From positions 2,170,001 through 2,234,000 of the forward strand of contig NW_026944384.1 in the NCBI RefSeq assembly GCF_033439725.1: a stretch of DNA of 64,000 bases, written 5' to 3'. Positions within the stretch are counted from its first letter, which is position 1. Each line of letters opens with the position of its first letter. The DNA is from Neurospora tetraspora (lineage: Eukaryota; Ascomycota; Sordariomycetes; Sordariales; Sordariaceae). A program made the translations under genes and the position numbers. The notes beneath the pieces were generated by a model. It ran no database searches, was not told the origin of the DNA, and saw only the letters and a list, made by a program, of their open reading frames with translations. Positions 32,540 to 44,964 of this stretch are shown here, piece after piece.

Positions 32540-33436
32540 TTAAGCAGAACCAAAAGTCTTGAACTTCTCCTCCACCGCGCCGAAAGCCTTCTCACCCGCA
32601 TCACCCGTCTTGCCACCAAAGACAAGCTGGGCGTTGAGCTTCCAGCTCTCGGGAACGGACCACGTCTCGGCCACCTTGGCGTCGATCAAGGGGCTGTAGT
32701 GCTGCAGGTTGGCGCCGAGACCCTCGGCCTCGAGGGCGACCCAGAGAGTGTGCTGGAGCATGGCGTCCGACTGGGTGGCCCAGCCGGGGAAGCGGTCGGC
32801 GTAGAGAGCGAACTTTTCTTGCATGCCCTTGACGACGGTTTCGTCTTCGAAGAAGAGGATCTGTTTGGTTACTGAGTGTTAGTGGGATGGTTCATCAAAG
32901 AGGAGAGGTTGAGAGGCAAGAAGCAGAAAGAGGTAAAAGAAGGGTTAACATACAGTACCAGCAGCACCCTTGAACATGGCCATCCTTCCCTCCGTGCTAG
33001 CCCAGGCGTCCTCGGGCACGATAGCCTTGAGGGTCGCGGAGGTGATGTCCCAGAGCTTGTCGTGCTCGGCGCCGAAGAGAACAACGACGCGGTTGCTCTG
33101 CGAGTTGAACGACGAGGGAACGTGCTGCAGAGCCTCCTTGACGATCTCGTTGATGCGCTCGACGGTCAGGGAGCCGAGGTCCTTGGAGAGAGGGTAGTAG
33201 GTGCGGCGGTTCTTGATGAGGTCGAGGACCGCGTTGGCAGAGATCTGAGTGGAAGACATCTTGGATGTGGTGGTGTGGATGTTGCTTGTGAAAGTAACGT
33301 AAGGGTTGATGGTGGTTTTGGTTGAAGGACGGTGTGTTGCAATAGTCGCGGTTCTGAAGATGGTGGGAGTCGTGCTTCTTATGAGACCAGCCGAGATGGT
33401 AGCTCGAAGTCTACTAGGGGCTAGGTGTCCTCGCAT
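32540..33436 (-). CDS. Nitroreductase-family protein (fungal Hbn1/Frm2-like)
   Basis: Exon 1 is 32954-33436 and exon 2 is 32540-32860, with a 93-bp intron (donor GTATGT, acceptor ACAG). The long form has about 267 residues. An internal in-frame ATG at 33259 gives about 208 residues, the usual length of this FMN-dependent family. The core reads NAVLDLIKNRRTYYPLSKD, then VPSSFNSQSNRVVVLFG, TILFFEDETVV and ASMQHTLW-like helix sequence (DAMLQHTLWVALEAEGLGANLQHY), all typical of fungal Hbn1/Frm2 proteins linked to oxidative and nitrosative stress. The extra 59 N-terminal residues are rich in Arg, Ser, Thr and Ile with almost no acidic residues, like a mitochondrial presequence. Confidence 0.88.
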
Positions 33437-35449
33437 CTAGACTGATAGGATCCAATGTTACCCTTGCGATCGAGGGTGGGAACTCTGTTGGCGGCGGTTG
33501 TTCCGTTGTCTAGACGTGTCTAGACGTGGATAGTAACAGAGGGAAGGGCGGGGCTTCTGGACGTGGCAGTTTCGGAATTCTTTAACGTTATGGAGCACTA
33601 GAGGGATGATACCGAAGATGTTGAGGATGTCACTGAAGATATTCACACGAGGTACTGAAGGAGGTTTATATCTGTGTCTCGTGAGATATCTGGATCATCA
33701 ACTCGGGAGGGGAAGGAAGCCTCCATCTCCATGTTGTCCCACCCGATGCCATTGTCACGAATGGGCTTACTAAGAGCATTCGGATGCCTTCATGATCTTC
33801 ATCTGAGACTCTCTGCCGAAAAGCGAAGAGGGCAGAGACGAAACAAGCATCGCGATCGTTACCTCTCACCCCACACAGCGACGACCGTGGAGCCGGCCGG
33901 AAGGTGGCAGAGTTGTTTGAAAGAGAGGGGCAGCCGTCTAGCCGACCAGGGGTGTTGTTGGGTTTCGGATGGATTTCCAAAAGCTCTGTCAGCCATTAAC
34001 AATACAACCGGCGCACCGGAGACCAAAAATTGACCACCACCCAATGAGACGACGAGAAGGTTCCATATTGGGGAAATTTTGCTCTATCCAGTTAGTGCGC
34101 TGACAGACCGAAAGTTTCAAGAGGCTCTGCGGTTACCGCCCGGAGCACAGACACGCTGCCAAACCGACCCCTCGTCTGATGACGAAGGCTGACAAAGCCG
34201 ACCTTGGCAATTATTAAATGCTTAGACAAGCAGGTGAAAGCGGGGTGCTCCCGGTGAGCCGCCAAGGTCTCAAACTTCCGTCTCATAAAGATTGGTGAGC
34301 CTTTGAAATTCTTACAAAACAACACGACTCGGCCCGTGATCTTCAGGGTCTTTGGTGTACTGCCGCAGAGCGTGCGTGACTCGGAGGAGCAAAAACATCC
34401 CATTTTTAGCCGGCTGGCCTGGGTTCTCCTTCGTCAGGGTTCTTGACTCGGATCGTTCATGCATCCTTCTTGCTCATGCATGTTCCCCCGTTACTTTGTT
34501 GCTGGCAAGAGGTGACATCCCATGACGTTCGGGAAGTTTCTTGCGACTTGATAGCGGCTAGCACACGCCGGTATCATCAGTAAAAGGAATCAAGAGATAG
34601 TCTAGGTATACTACAACGTATTCGGTACTTTGAAGATACGTCGCTGGTCATACTGGTCTAGCTAGGTGGTGATATTCAAAACGTGATATGGCGGGATCAC
34701 CAGCGGCTATTGCGTCACGGATATTGCCTTCCACATCATCAATGTCTCTCAACGGCGAGGTTGAAAGGTTGTGGTGGTGTGCAATCTGATTGGTCAATGC
34801 ATCTTTGACGTTGATGATCCCATTAGAGTGCCGCGGCGTGGGGTTTGGTATCCTAGAGTTGACCATGAAGTTGAGCTCATTTCAACAGTTGAGCTGGATT
34901 TGGGCGCTTGTTTGGGTGAAGTTGATCATGGCCTTGCACCGGGGAGTTGAACACATAACATTGAGGTCATCGAAGTGCTCGGCGGGTGAGATTCTTGCCC
35001 AAAGTATTTACGTTTGTAGACGAAGGTACAAGTCAACGTACATCAACTAACCAAGCCCGAATAGTTTTGCGTACAGACAGATGGCCTTCAGGAGATCTAA
35101 TAACGCTCAACAAAAAGTTGTTATGAATGATGATATGCCTAGAAAAAGCTGAATGCGTACGTGCAAAATAAACAAAACAAAGAAAGAAAACCAGAAGTAA
35201 ACTCTGACAGAAACCCGCCCATGCACGCCGGAAAATGCTGGTGTTGTTGTTTGTCTTCGCCCTTGAACGCCGTTTCTACTCTACCCCGCCTGCCCTTGCT
35301 TTCCTTTGGTGTGTATGCTTTTTCGTTTGGCCTATGCGGCCCCTGCCGATGTATTTTCCTTCTCTTCACCAGTTCCCAATGTGAACAAAATATGTCGCGC
35401 CCCTTAAGGGGCCCAAAAAGGTAGTATTTTCTTGAGGCAGTGAAACCGA
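33437..35449. other. Intergenic region, 2 kb
   Basis: No convincing gene. It includes a small duplicated TCTAGACGTG (33,511-33,530). It probably holds the nitroreductase promoter and the 3' flank of the reductase gene to the right. Confidence 0.45.
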
Positions 35450-37312
35450 TCACCACGTTTCGGCAATGTATTGCCCAACCTCCCTCTTCAGCTCCCAGAA
35501 TTGCTGCGCCTCGTCGTGCTCGAGGTTACCCTTCTCCATCGCGACCTCGATCAAGGCCTGTTCGACGCCTTCACCCATGCCCTTGGAGCTTCCGCAGACG
35601 AACACCCTACCGTCGACTGAGTTGATGATATACCAGACCAAGTCAGCCTGAGCCTTGACCTCTTCCTGGACATATCGCCCCTGACCACGACGGCTCTCCA
35701 CCACACGCTTGACCTCATCCTCATGGACACCCCACTCGCCGCTGTACAGCTCATCGACTAGCGAGTCACGGCAACCCTGGAGAACCCAGACCTTGTTGGC
35801 GCAGTTGGCGGTCTTGAGGCGGCGCTGGACGAAACCTCTGAAGGGAGCAATGCCGACGCCGGCACCGATGAGCAGCATGGGGCCATCCGCAACGAACTGC
35901 TTGGCGAGGGGGTTGGCCATCAGACCCTTGAACATCGGGATGTAGACCTCAATGTCCTTCTCGCCTCTTTCTTGTGCCTCGATATACTTGAGAGCTTGGC
36001 GCTGGAAGAAACCAGAACCGACTCCGTTGCGCGAGCCTGTCCTCCAGTCGGACGCAGTATGGACGGTGACGGCAATCTCGATCAGTCGATGTTGCTTGCC
36101 ATCGCGTCTCAAGAAGGACTCGTGCGGGTCGTTGGACAAAGAGTAGAAGCGGGGCATCAGAGGTTGTAGGACCGAGAGGAGCAAATCGAGAGGCGGTCTG
36201 GCGCTGGGGAAGGCATGGAGGAGCTGGGCGACGGTGATATGCGGGCCGGTGCGGAAGTCGCAGAAGACTCCCTGGCCTTCCGCCGAGCAGAGGAAGAACA
36301 GAATCTTGCGCTCGTCCTCGTTGGTCGCAGACTCGGCTAGAATACGGAGAAGTTGCTTCGTGGGCGGGTAGGACTGGATGTCAGAGCACCATGTCAGGAG
36401 GTCTCTCCGTGTTGTGACAAGCTCACGGGCCTGATCTTCGCCCCATACGGTGGGCCATCTGCCCTTGGTTGTCCTTAGGAGGACGGGCTTGTCGCGGAGG
36501 AAACGGGGAACAAGGAGCAGTTCGAGAAGCTCCTCTACCATGGACTCGTCGTTGGGAGCCGAGACACCAATGGCTCCGCCGACCTTGAAATCGACACCTT
36601 CATCCTCGGGGTAATTTGTGACATCAATGTCGAAGTGGAATGTACGCTTCTCGGCGCCTTGGCCTGTCAACTCACGAGCGGTGTGAATGCGGGCGGGGAA
36701 GACATGGTGAGGCGGGTGAGGTTGGACAAAGGAGGGTGGCTGTATCTTGGTATCAAGATCCTCCAGAGCCAGCTTTTGTATAGACTTTTCGATATCGGTT
36801 GTGGCGGATGCCGTGTTACCATCCATGTTGAGAGCCGCGGTAGACTCTGTAGGAGACGGCACATTAGACGGACGGCGAAGGGGCTGCAGGAAGGCAGTCT
36901 GTTCGGGCAGGTCGAGGATGTTGTTTAGGACAGTCGGAACTTCTTCGATCTTGAGGCCGAGAGCGCGGTATGCGTCGTTGTCAGGAAGGTTGACCCGCTC
37001 ATACTCGATACCCTGCTTCTTGACCCTCTTGCCGTCGGAAGTGAGGCAGCAACCACCGCCGCAACACCTCTGGACCAATTCGACTGTTGTCTCGCCCGTA
37101 ATACGCTGGATGTCAGCGGGAGACTTGACAATAAGGACAGTGGATGCGCGGCGGCGGCGCGGCTGCTCGTCAGATTGGCGGGGTTCCTCGCTTTCCGAGT
37201 GTTCGGAAGACTCTGAATATGTGAGGGACGGGGCGATGGAGGGCAGTTGAGGCTCTTCGGGTATGCTGTTTGCCGAGTGTTGGGCCATTATACGATCAAC
37301 TTGTGCCGCCAT
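35450..37312 (-). CDS. CPR/FNR-type NADPH-flavin reductase lacking an FMN domain, with N-terminal Cys cluster
   Basis: Intronless, 620 residues from the ATG at 37312; a second in-frame ATG lies eight codons later. Residues 1-55 are acidic and Ser-rich and likely disordered. Residues 80-90 hold a Cys cluster, RCCGGGCC. From about 205 on, the protein follows the FAD/NADP half of cytochrome P450 reductase and sulfite reductase: connecting region with HFDIDVTNYPEDEG (about 226-239), FAD-binding RFYSLSND (388-395), an FAD-phosphate-like GVGSGFFQ (430-437), the NADP-binding IGAGVGIAPFRGF (482-494) and VCGSSKGMG (572-580), ending in Trp620, the residue that stacks on FAD in CPR. The flavodoxin-like FMN domain that normally precedes this module is absent. 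The electron acceptor is therefore unknown. Confidence 0.85.
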   Translation of the reverse strand: MAAQVDRIMAQHSANSIPEEPQLPSIAPSLTYSESSEHSESEEPRQSDEQPRRRRASTVLIVKSPADIQRITGETTVELVQRCCGGGCCLTSDGKRVKKQGIEYERVNLPDNDAYRALGLKIEEVPTVLNNILDLPEQTAFLQPLRRPSNVPSPTESTAALNMDGNTASATTDIEKSIQKLALEDLDTKIQPPSFVQPHPPHHVFPARIHTARELTGQGAEKRTFHFDIDVTNYPEDEGVDFKVGGAIGVSAPNDESMVEELLELLLVPRFLRDKPVLLRTTKGRWPTVWGEDQARELVTTRRDLLTWCSDIQSYPPTKQLLRILAESATNEDERKILFFLCSAEGQGVFCDFRTGPHITVAQLLHAFPSARPPLDLLLSVLQPLMPRFYSLSNDPHESFLRRDGKQHRLIEIAVTVHTASDWRTGSRNGVGSGFFQRQALKYIEAQERGEKDIEVYIPMFKGLMANPLAKQFVADGPMLLIGAGVGIAPFRGFVQRRLKTANCANKVWVLQGCRDSLVDELYSGEWGVHEDEVKRVVESRRGQGRYVQEEVKAQADLVWYIINSVDGRVFVCGSSKGMGEGVEQALIEVAMEKGNLEHDEAQQFWELKREVGQYIAETW

Positions 37313-40300
37313 TGTTGCGTTTGTGAAAAGGTGCGGTGCGTTTGTCGGAATTCGCTGTGGCGAGTAGCGAGTAAAGGAGACGGGGTGTTTTTGTTGGCAG
37401 ATGCTAACAATAAATAGGGAGTTGGGAGTGGTGACGATGGAGGTGCAACGGCCGGCCCGAACGGTGAATGGTGAAATTCCAAGATTCCGCGGAGATCTGA
37501 TTAGATCACTGTGGGCGAATCACTGTGTGAGAACCGGAGATAAAAATGCTCGTGCACTGGCAAAAAGTCTGGGGCAAGTCTGTGAATGGAAGGAAGAGGT
37601 CAAAACTCAAGACTCGGGATGGCAAGTAGAGGTTAAAAGCGAAGATGAGAAAGGCCAATTACCAACATATAAAAACCGGCAAGAACGACCGGCAAACAAA
37701 GGGCGAGCCCGGTCTGAGGGAAGAAGGAGCAGAGGAGCAGAGAGATTCCGGGGTGCAGTGGCCACAAGCTCAACGAAAAAGGACGGGAAATCGCGATCTT
37801 TAATTATTTGCATGTCATACCTAATGCAGACCCACCAATCCCCGATATGGCGATAGATGGGTCCCCGCACATGCTTGGGGCCGTTGATCGCAAACGAGCA
37901 GCCCTTCCGCCGTTCTCCGTGTCTGCCCGACGTCAACAAAGGGGAACATGAACATTGAACATCTTCGGTGTGTGGTTGGGCTTTCAGTCTCCCCAAACCT
38001 TCCAGTTTCCCGGAGATTTGTTTAAAACAAAATACCGCAAACCCGGCCGACATCGTTAGGCTTATCAAGGTCCCTCCCGCGACATCCCACGGATTAGGCA
38101 ATTCCCCACGAACTTTAATGTATTAGGGCGGCACCGGCGCCTCGGGCTGTCGAATCTCAGGCACGGGGTTGTACAAACCGAGCAGCCGGGCAAGACGCCT
38201 TGCACTCAGCTTGTTGAGGCTATGTTTGCGCCGACACCCTATAGTAACCTCAATTTTCCCCTCAAGCAGAACTGCATTGAGCCTGGCCAGCCTGGAAAGG
38301 TTAATCCGGGAGAAAGTGTCAGGTGATTCTGACCGCTTTTCATCCCGTTTACTCGTACTTTTACTAAGATCCCCATTCCCCCTTTATAAATCAATCTTAG
38401 GACCGGTTCATGACTGATGACTCCATGGTCCTACCGTCTGTCCGAAGAAAGATCTCAGGCGACTGTTATTTCGTATGGTGTCATACTCGACCCGAGTACA
38501 AGGCCTTGCTTGCAAGATGATTGCTCACAAGACCGGTTTCCCAGCGACTTGCCCAGATGGTGCAACACTGCCCTTTTCAGAGTTGCCAGAGAGAAGCAAG
38601 AGGCCGATGGACTTTCCGAGTTTCATCTCCATCACGAGAGTCAGCCGATCCGGAGCCGTGAATGAAAAGATGTGATGTCGCCACTTTTTCCCACGATCAT
38701 GCCAAACAAGCCAAGACAAGCGTCGGCAAGCTTGACACGCCCAGACAGGGCTCGACCAGGACCTGGATCAAATCAATTCTCCCCCATAGCTGCCAAGGAC
38801 ACCAGCGACACCCTAGCTCTTGGACACATGCACATGTTCATTTCTGGATAGGGAAATGCGATCTTGTTTTCTCTGGCTGGAAGGGCCGACACCTTGATGG
38901 CCTCTATGCCTCTGCAAGCTGACAAACAGCTCCCTTCAACCAGCCTGGAGAGGAAGCGCTCCTCGAGGCAACATCTCCCACATGTACTTTCTTGATTTTG
39001 AACTCTCCTGGAAGTTTCCTCCTGAAGAATTACCGAGTTGCCGACTCAGCGCCATGCCTCCATGCATACGTATGATGGCTTACACCACCTGAGAAAGCAC
39101 CACGAAGTCCAATCATGTCAACTAACTCTCTGCTTGTATCACTCATCAACAAATATCCAGATTTCTTATATCCCTCCTATCAACACCTCGTAATCCTGAC
39201 AGCAAACGAACGAAACCCCCTTCGATTCTGGAATGGTCGCTCAAACCAGCGCTAGCAACCTCGGGACCTCCGAGTTCGGTGCAGTGTTCCTCAACACAAG
39301 CTCTCTAGCACTGCAGTGCACTGCAGCGGCGGCGCACCGACTGCCCGCATCAAGCCTAACAAACTCACACTGTGCAATCCCCGAGCGGGCGGCCAGGCAC
39401 GTGCCAGGCTGACAGGATCTAATCAATCACAAAAAATATCAATCAACCCCACTCTTCACAGTGCCCCCGCCATTTCGCCTTCAGCGACCAATCGTTCCTC
39501 ACAGTTACCGATGAAAAGTGGAGAAGGGTTTGAGACCAAGTGGGCTTTGGCCATCCGCTGGCGCGGCCCTAAAGGACTGGCCTGTTGAGATTAGATGATC
39601 AGATAATTCGAGATAACGAACAATTATACGAACAACAACCGAGGTTCAAGGGGAGGGAGCATCACGATCTCAACAAGTCGTTGTGATCCAGAAAAAGGGG
39701 GGGAGGGGCAGCCAGGAGAGGGCGAAAAGTTGAGAGTAGGTACGTGTGGCATATGGGATGGGATATACGGCTGGATTCGGCTACCCGAGGAAGAGAAAGA
39801 CATCATGTCCCAGTCCTAGTTCCGCACATCAGAAGTCAAGAAGGGCACTGCAGTCCTCGTCAACCTCAAGACTCTTTCTTGGTGTATAATCTAAGGTAAA
39901 CAAACCCCAGAAAGGCAGGCATTTGTCTGGGGAAGTGAAGTGACTGACAGTCACACCACAAGCACAAGAATACAGAATAAATACGGCGGGAGTTTCCAAG
40001 ATCTCGATTCTCAAAACAGCATTACTCCGAGCACAAGGACCAGGAGTGAGGACGACTTTGTAGTGTACAACACGTACGTCCCGAGCGTCCCTTCTTGTCG
40101 ACTCGCAATGTCATAGTGTCATACTAGCAGCTATATCAAACCAAGTATAAAAGATGCTACACACGACTAAGAATAGAGGACGGTTCACATCCAATCTTGC
40201 CCCTTCTCTCTTCTCAAAATATTTGCGCTACATATTGAAAGCATCTCGAATCCGCTATATTACAAGAGCCGTCTAAGCCGGTAGCGTTCTCCAGCAACAG

Positions 40301-41217
40301 CCAAACTAGAAATGGAAGGAACGACGATCGATGATCGATCCCGTCCCACTTCCCACTCGATAAATGAGCCCGGGACCGGGACCGGGCCAGCATGGATCGA
40401 GATATGCTTGATATGAACCGCTCGGCCATGCGTGCAGAGCGGTCGTTGATCACACAATGATTTTCCGGGGTGCAGGAACATGGGAAGATCGTTCGTATAT
40501 AGTTCTTACTCGCTCGTTTCTTCATGTCTTACAAGCACTACGCCTGTAAGGATACATAGGAACAAATGGTTCAGGGTTTTGCTCAATCATCTCGTCCCGT
40601 TATCTCTTACAACCATGGTACCATGAATTTGGATTCATATATTTAGTACTTGTTTATGGATCTAAGTTGATGGATACCCTTGACAAGAAACTACTCGGTT
40701 TACTGGTAGCGGTACGATTGTCCGCAAAACAAACTACTGGACTACCTGTTAGCTATCCACTTGCTTGAAGGATAAGAGAAGATAACGTATCATAAGTCAT
40801 ATTTCGCTTCAAAAAAAGCCACACTTGCTTCCCATAACATGGTCGACCACGGAAAAGGAAAGCATCCCATCCGCTGCGTGTTGTCCCTTAACGCGCCATT
40901 CAGAAGAAGTACAATCTGGTAAAGAAGAGCGCGGGAGGCAGAAGAAAAAGGTAAGAAAATGAATGTGAAAAACCCAACAGTATCGAGAATTCGAGGTGAC
41001 GCAGTTACCCAATGAAGAACCAATACATGAAACAAAAACAACGTAGATGATGGGTAACCGCCCTGCTGGTCTTCAGCCAGGTTAAACGTATCCAATGGGA
41101 GTTCTTCTCCAGTTCTCCTTATGCAAACAGGTGCGTCGTACACTGTACACCCGCAAACAAAATACCAGACATTCCTTAACAGTCCAACCCGGTGTCGAGG
41201 GACTAGACGGGAGCGCT
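37313..41217. other. Gene-poor region, 3.9 kb
   Basis: Normal composition, no recognisable coding region on either strand. It contains a short palindromic CACTGCAGTGCACTGCAG (39,308-39,325). It is not RIP-decayed, so it is probably long promoter and UTR sequence rather than dead transposon. Confidence 0.4.
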
Positions 41218-43057
41218 TTATCTCTCGACCGAGCCTCTCGATATATGTCTGTGATGATCGCTAGTTGTGCCTCGGTTCTTTGCGTTCCAACAAGCGTCGA
41301 CCGCCGGTATGACAATGTCCTTGAAGTCTTCGTGGGCGACTCGGCCGATGAAGAGGACCTTGTAGTTGTGCTCGATCGTCATAAGCTTCGAGTAGTTTAC
41401 TCGGGACTCCATCACCAGAGTCTCGTGGGGTGAATCCAGCATTTCGACCTGTATTGGCTCGAACCCCAACTGGGGTTCTCCTTCCAGAAGCTGAGGCTGG
41501 TTTCCGGCATGATAGGCGATGCCGTGTTGCCTTGGCTTTACGCCCGCTTTACTGCATCCTCTTTTGAGGTATGTCAGGATAGGTCTGGATTGTGTTAGTA
41601 TGCCCCAATGCTGAGGCTACGATAAGCAATTGTTGACTTACACACAGGTACAGTTGCCTTCGTCATTTCCGATAACGATGAAACGCCGGATGGACGAGTA
41701 GAACAGGTGGCCCGGGTCTTGTACAAGATCCCTTTCTATCTCGCCTGAAAGCTCGTTAAGATTGACACCAGCAGGCTCTGGCCACAGGATCTTGAATACC
41801 TGTAAACAGAATCAGACATGTCCATTCGTGTGGAAAACGAACAAATAATGTACTTACCGATCCAGGGCTAAATTTCGAGGAAGGGTGGACTTTGTAGCCT
41901 GCCAGAGACTGTCAGCGAAGAGTCGGTGGATATAGCACATTTGGTTGAAGCACTTACGGGGGTCAAGCGGTCCAGATATTGATCTATTCGTCGACACGCT
42001 GTAATCGATCGCACCAGAAGAAAGGCCGAGAGGTAGTGGGTACCCAGCCCTTGGTGAAAGGTTCATTCGCAGCATAGTCTGCTGACTGATCGGATCTTCG
42101 TATGCTGTAGCTGATGAATAGTCCGGAGATAAGGCGTCAGCGTTGAAACCATTACCAAAACTGAGCCCATTGCTGCCTGCGACACTCTCTGCTGAGGGCG
42201 ACGTAACCTGATCTGTTGCTGTCCCTGAGTGTCAGTGTGGCTCTCAAAGCTTTGGAGTGCCACATACATTCAGGGTGTTGGCCGCCATCTCTGTTCAAAC
42301 AACTGCTGGTCTGAGAATATCCGTCGGTCTTAGTTCGTGAATCTTCCCCCGTTTCGAAAAAAGGTTCGTCATCGTCGGGTTCGGCCGATGTCTTTCCCAA
42401 CTTCGATGAATAACCCCTGTTGTTCGTTTTGCCTTTTCCGTTACCTCTGTCTCTGTGTCTATCACCAGGGCCTCTGTTCTTAGATTTCGTTCCTGGTTCT
42501 GGAGGCTTTCCCTTGTCGATGAAAGTCGGTGTGCGATCTTGAGAAGCTGGTCCTGCATGGATTTGAAGTTGATCTGCACTGGCATTAGGTAGGAACAAAT
42601 TGAACGTGGGTAAACTTGGTGTGGTCTCACCTCCACTATAACTCGGTTGTGATCTATGTGTGTAGTTTCCCGCGCTGTAGGTCTGGCTAAAGCCCGCCTG
42701 ACTAACATACTGTTCATGCAATGCCGGATTCGAATATGCGGAGGTTGGGTAGCCTGGGCTTGGAAACAGCGTGGCCTGATATTGTTGGTTCGGAAAAAGT
42801 TGGGGCTGGTAAAGTGTGTTGGGATATGGTTGTTGCTGAAGATTTTGATATGCAGGAAGTTGGTATGCCTGGGTGTGATATGCTGAATTCTGGTCATAGA
42901 CTTGTTGGTGTCCGATGCTTGTTGCGCCAAATTCATCTATAAGATCTTCCACCCCGTCGACCTGTTGGCCAGTGTGATGTTCATTTGGAGTGTTAGACCA
43001 GCCTGACGACGTGTGCGCCCACCCGGCGGACCATTGATCTTGGCTATTGTAATTCAT
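41218..43057 (-). CDS. DUF6590-type protein with Gln/Tyr/Pro-rich N-terminus
   Basis: Five exons by splice signals: 42268-43057, 41958-42212, 41858-41898, 41642-41799 and 41218-41584, giving about 536 residues. All donors are GTAAGT or GTATGT type and the phases agree. The N-terminal 180 residues are low-complexity and rich in Gln, Tyr, Pro and Ser (for example QAYQLPAYQNLQQQPYPN), followed by a basic Gly/Arg/Lys stretch (GDRHRDRGNGKGK). The C-terminal domain, from VFKILWPEPAGVN through RRFIVIGNDEGNCTCV and KPRQHGIAYH to VIPAVDACW, fits the fungal DUF6590 domain: a small beta-rich module of unknown function. The 41-bp exon is unusually short. The disordered N-terminus could support condensate or RNA binding, but that is only inference. 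Confidence 0.8.
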
Positions 43058-44930
43058 GCTTGACGCCAGTTATCTTTGGCACCCGGCCAGATGAGCACTC
43101 GAGGCTCGGCAGGACTGTCCAGACTCGAGCAACGCCACGGAGCGTAGCCAACAGTTGATTTGTTTCCTGGATTAGATTTGTTAAAGGATGAGGAGGCTCC
43201 AACAAAAGAGGGCAAGTGAGCCAATTGCCCACCGCACATGAGACCGTCAAGTTCTCCCGTGGAGTTGGTCACACGCAGAGCCTCACTGGGAGTCGATGTT
43301 TTAGGAGATGGCCGACGGATGGGATTATCTCATGCTGTCGGTGCCCTTGGTGGAATATCGAACGCAAATACGATTGGCTAAAGAATGGCCGTGGTACTCG
43401 AGGTTGGATCTTATTCGTGGTCTTCCGAGCTTGGTTGCTGACGGCCAAGCTGATGTTTGAAGCTGTTGATACAAGCGGGATGTACTGTACCGCTTTCACG
43501 GACATACACCTCTAGGACCAAGAAACCAAAGATGCAAAAGAGAATGCGTTGCGAATATCAATATGCAGAAAAAAAAAAGAGGTGGAAGTTAGGTTCGACC
43601 GCGGCGGTCTGGCAGCATGGCAGCGCAGTGGCTGTGTGGCTGCTCTCACTGCCCCCGGTTACATGTCATTCAACCTTAAAGATCCAGATGCCCTTTTGGC
43701 AATTCCCGTTGGCTGGATCGTATAATTTGGTGTGTCGCCAGCATGTCTTGGAATTTCTGACCAATATTCGGCAACACTTGGAGAGCCTTGCGAGAAGTGT
43801 AACGTTCGCGGAACTGCGGGTGATCCGGGAGGGAGGGCAAGGCAACCACATGAATCTGCACGATGACCACGCAGCCTTGCCAAGTCACCTAGAAGAGTGG
43901 TAAAGACTGGTAAAAAGGGAAAGAAGAACTAAAAGCATTTTCTGATTAGGATAAGCGTGCATATCCATACATGCCCGCCATTTGGCACGTTGAGCGATGA
44001 CCGAGACGATGTACGAGCGGATGCGAAGACCGCGGGGAAGAGAGATATCATGTCATGTGCCTGGAGTCAACTTCGAACTTCGAAATTGAGGACTGGGGAC
44101 GGAAACGCGAAATTGGAGCCATGGGAATTGATGGATAGGTATGAATGATGCTTTTTCGCGGGTGTTGTGTGGAAGTTGTTTGGGTGGTGACAGAAGTGTG
44201 GCCGTCGCGGATGAAGCGAGCTGTGCCAATGCCGCTTGCCGAGATGCTTCGAGTTCGCCCGATTCAAACGGAAACAACCTACAATCTACGACTACCCCGC
44301 GGTCATCATCAAGGTCGAGTGACACACTCAGTTTTTTCCTCTTTCTTTATCTGGATCATTGCTTAACTCAATCGCCCAATCGCACCTTCCATTTTGTCAC
44401 GAACTTACTACTCTCCGCGACAAAAGTGGCTGCAACGAGTCGACCATGGAAGCCGCTCGACCAACCGACAGGATGCAAGCGGCAATTGCGCCTTCCTAAA
44501 CCAAGCACTTGTCATAGTATCCAGGGTTGTCGCTTCCCGCCATCAAAAGACATCTCCATGTTCGTCGTCTCTTGCCGATGGATGGCTTTCGGGAAACCCA
44601 TCGCGTCATGATAGGGAAAGTTCAAGTTCTTTCTGTCGGGAAAGAACTGACAACTGTCCTTGGAAGCTGGAAGCGTCGAGCTAGAGACAACGTTGGTCCT
44701 GCCTGGTTGTCCCATCGTCACAACTATGTATGGCACGTGGGCCGGATGATGGTTGAAATAGCCATTGTGCAACTCACCTACGCAAGACTATCAACTTTCA
44801 TCTCAACATCGACCATCAAACGGTTTAGATGGAAAAAGAAAGGGTCATACCAACGTTCGAACCCACGACCTCCCCTTCCTCTCCCCCTCACCACCGTCTC
44901 TTCCATCTCCGACAGAGGTACAAAAAAGTA

Positions 44931-44964
<34 letters not shown>

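Noticed and set aside
44845-44880. A minus-strand GGGTTCGAAC flanked by GAGGTCGT, resembling a tRNA T-arm.
   Set aside because: The T-stem does not pair on its 3' side and no A-box or acceptor stem is found at the right distance.
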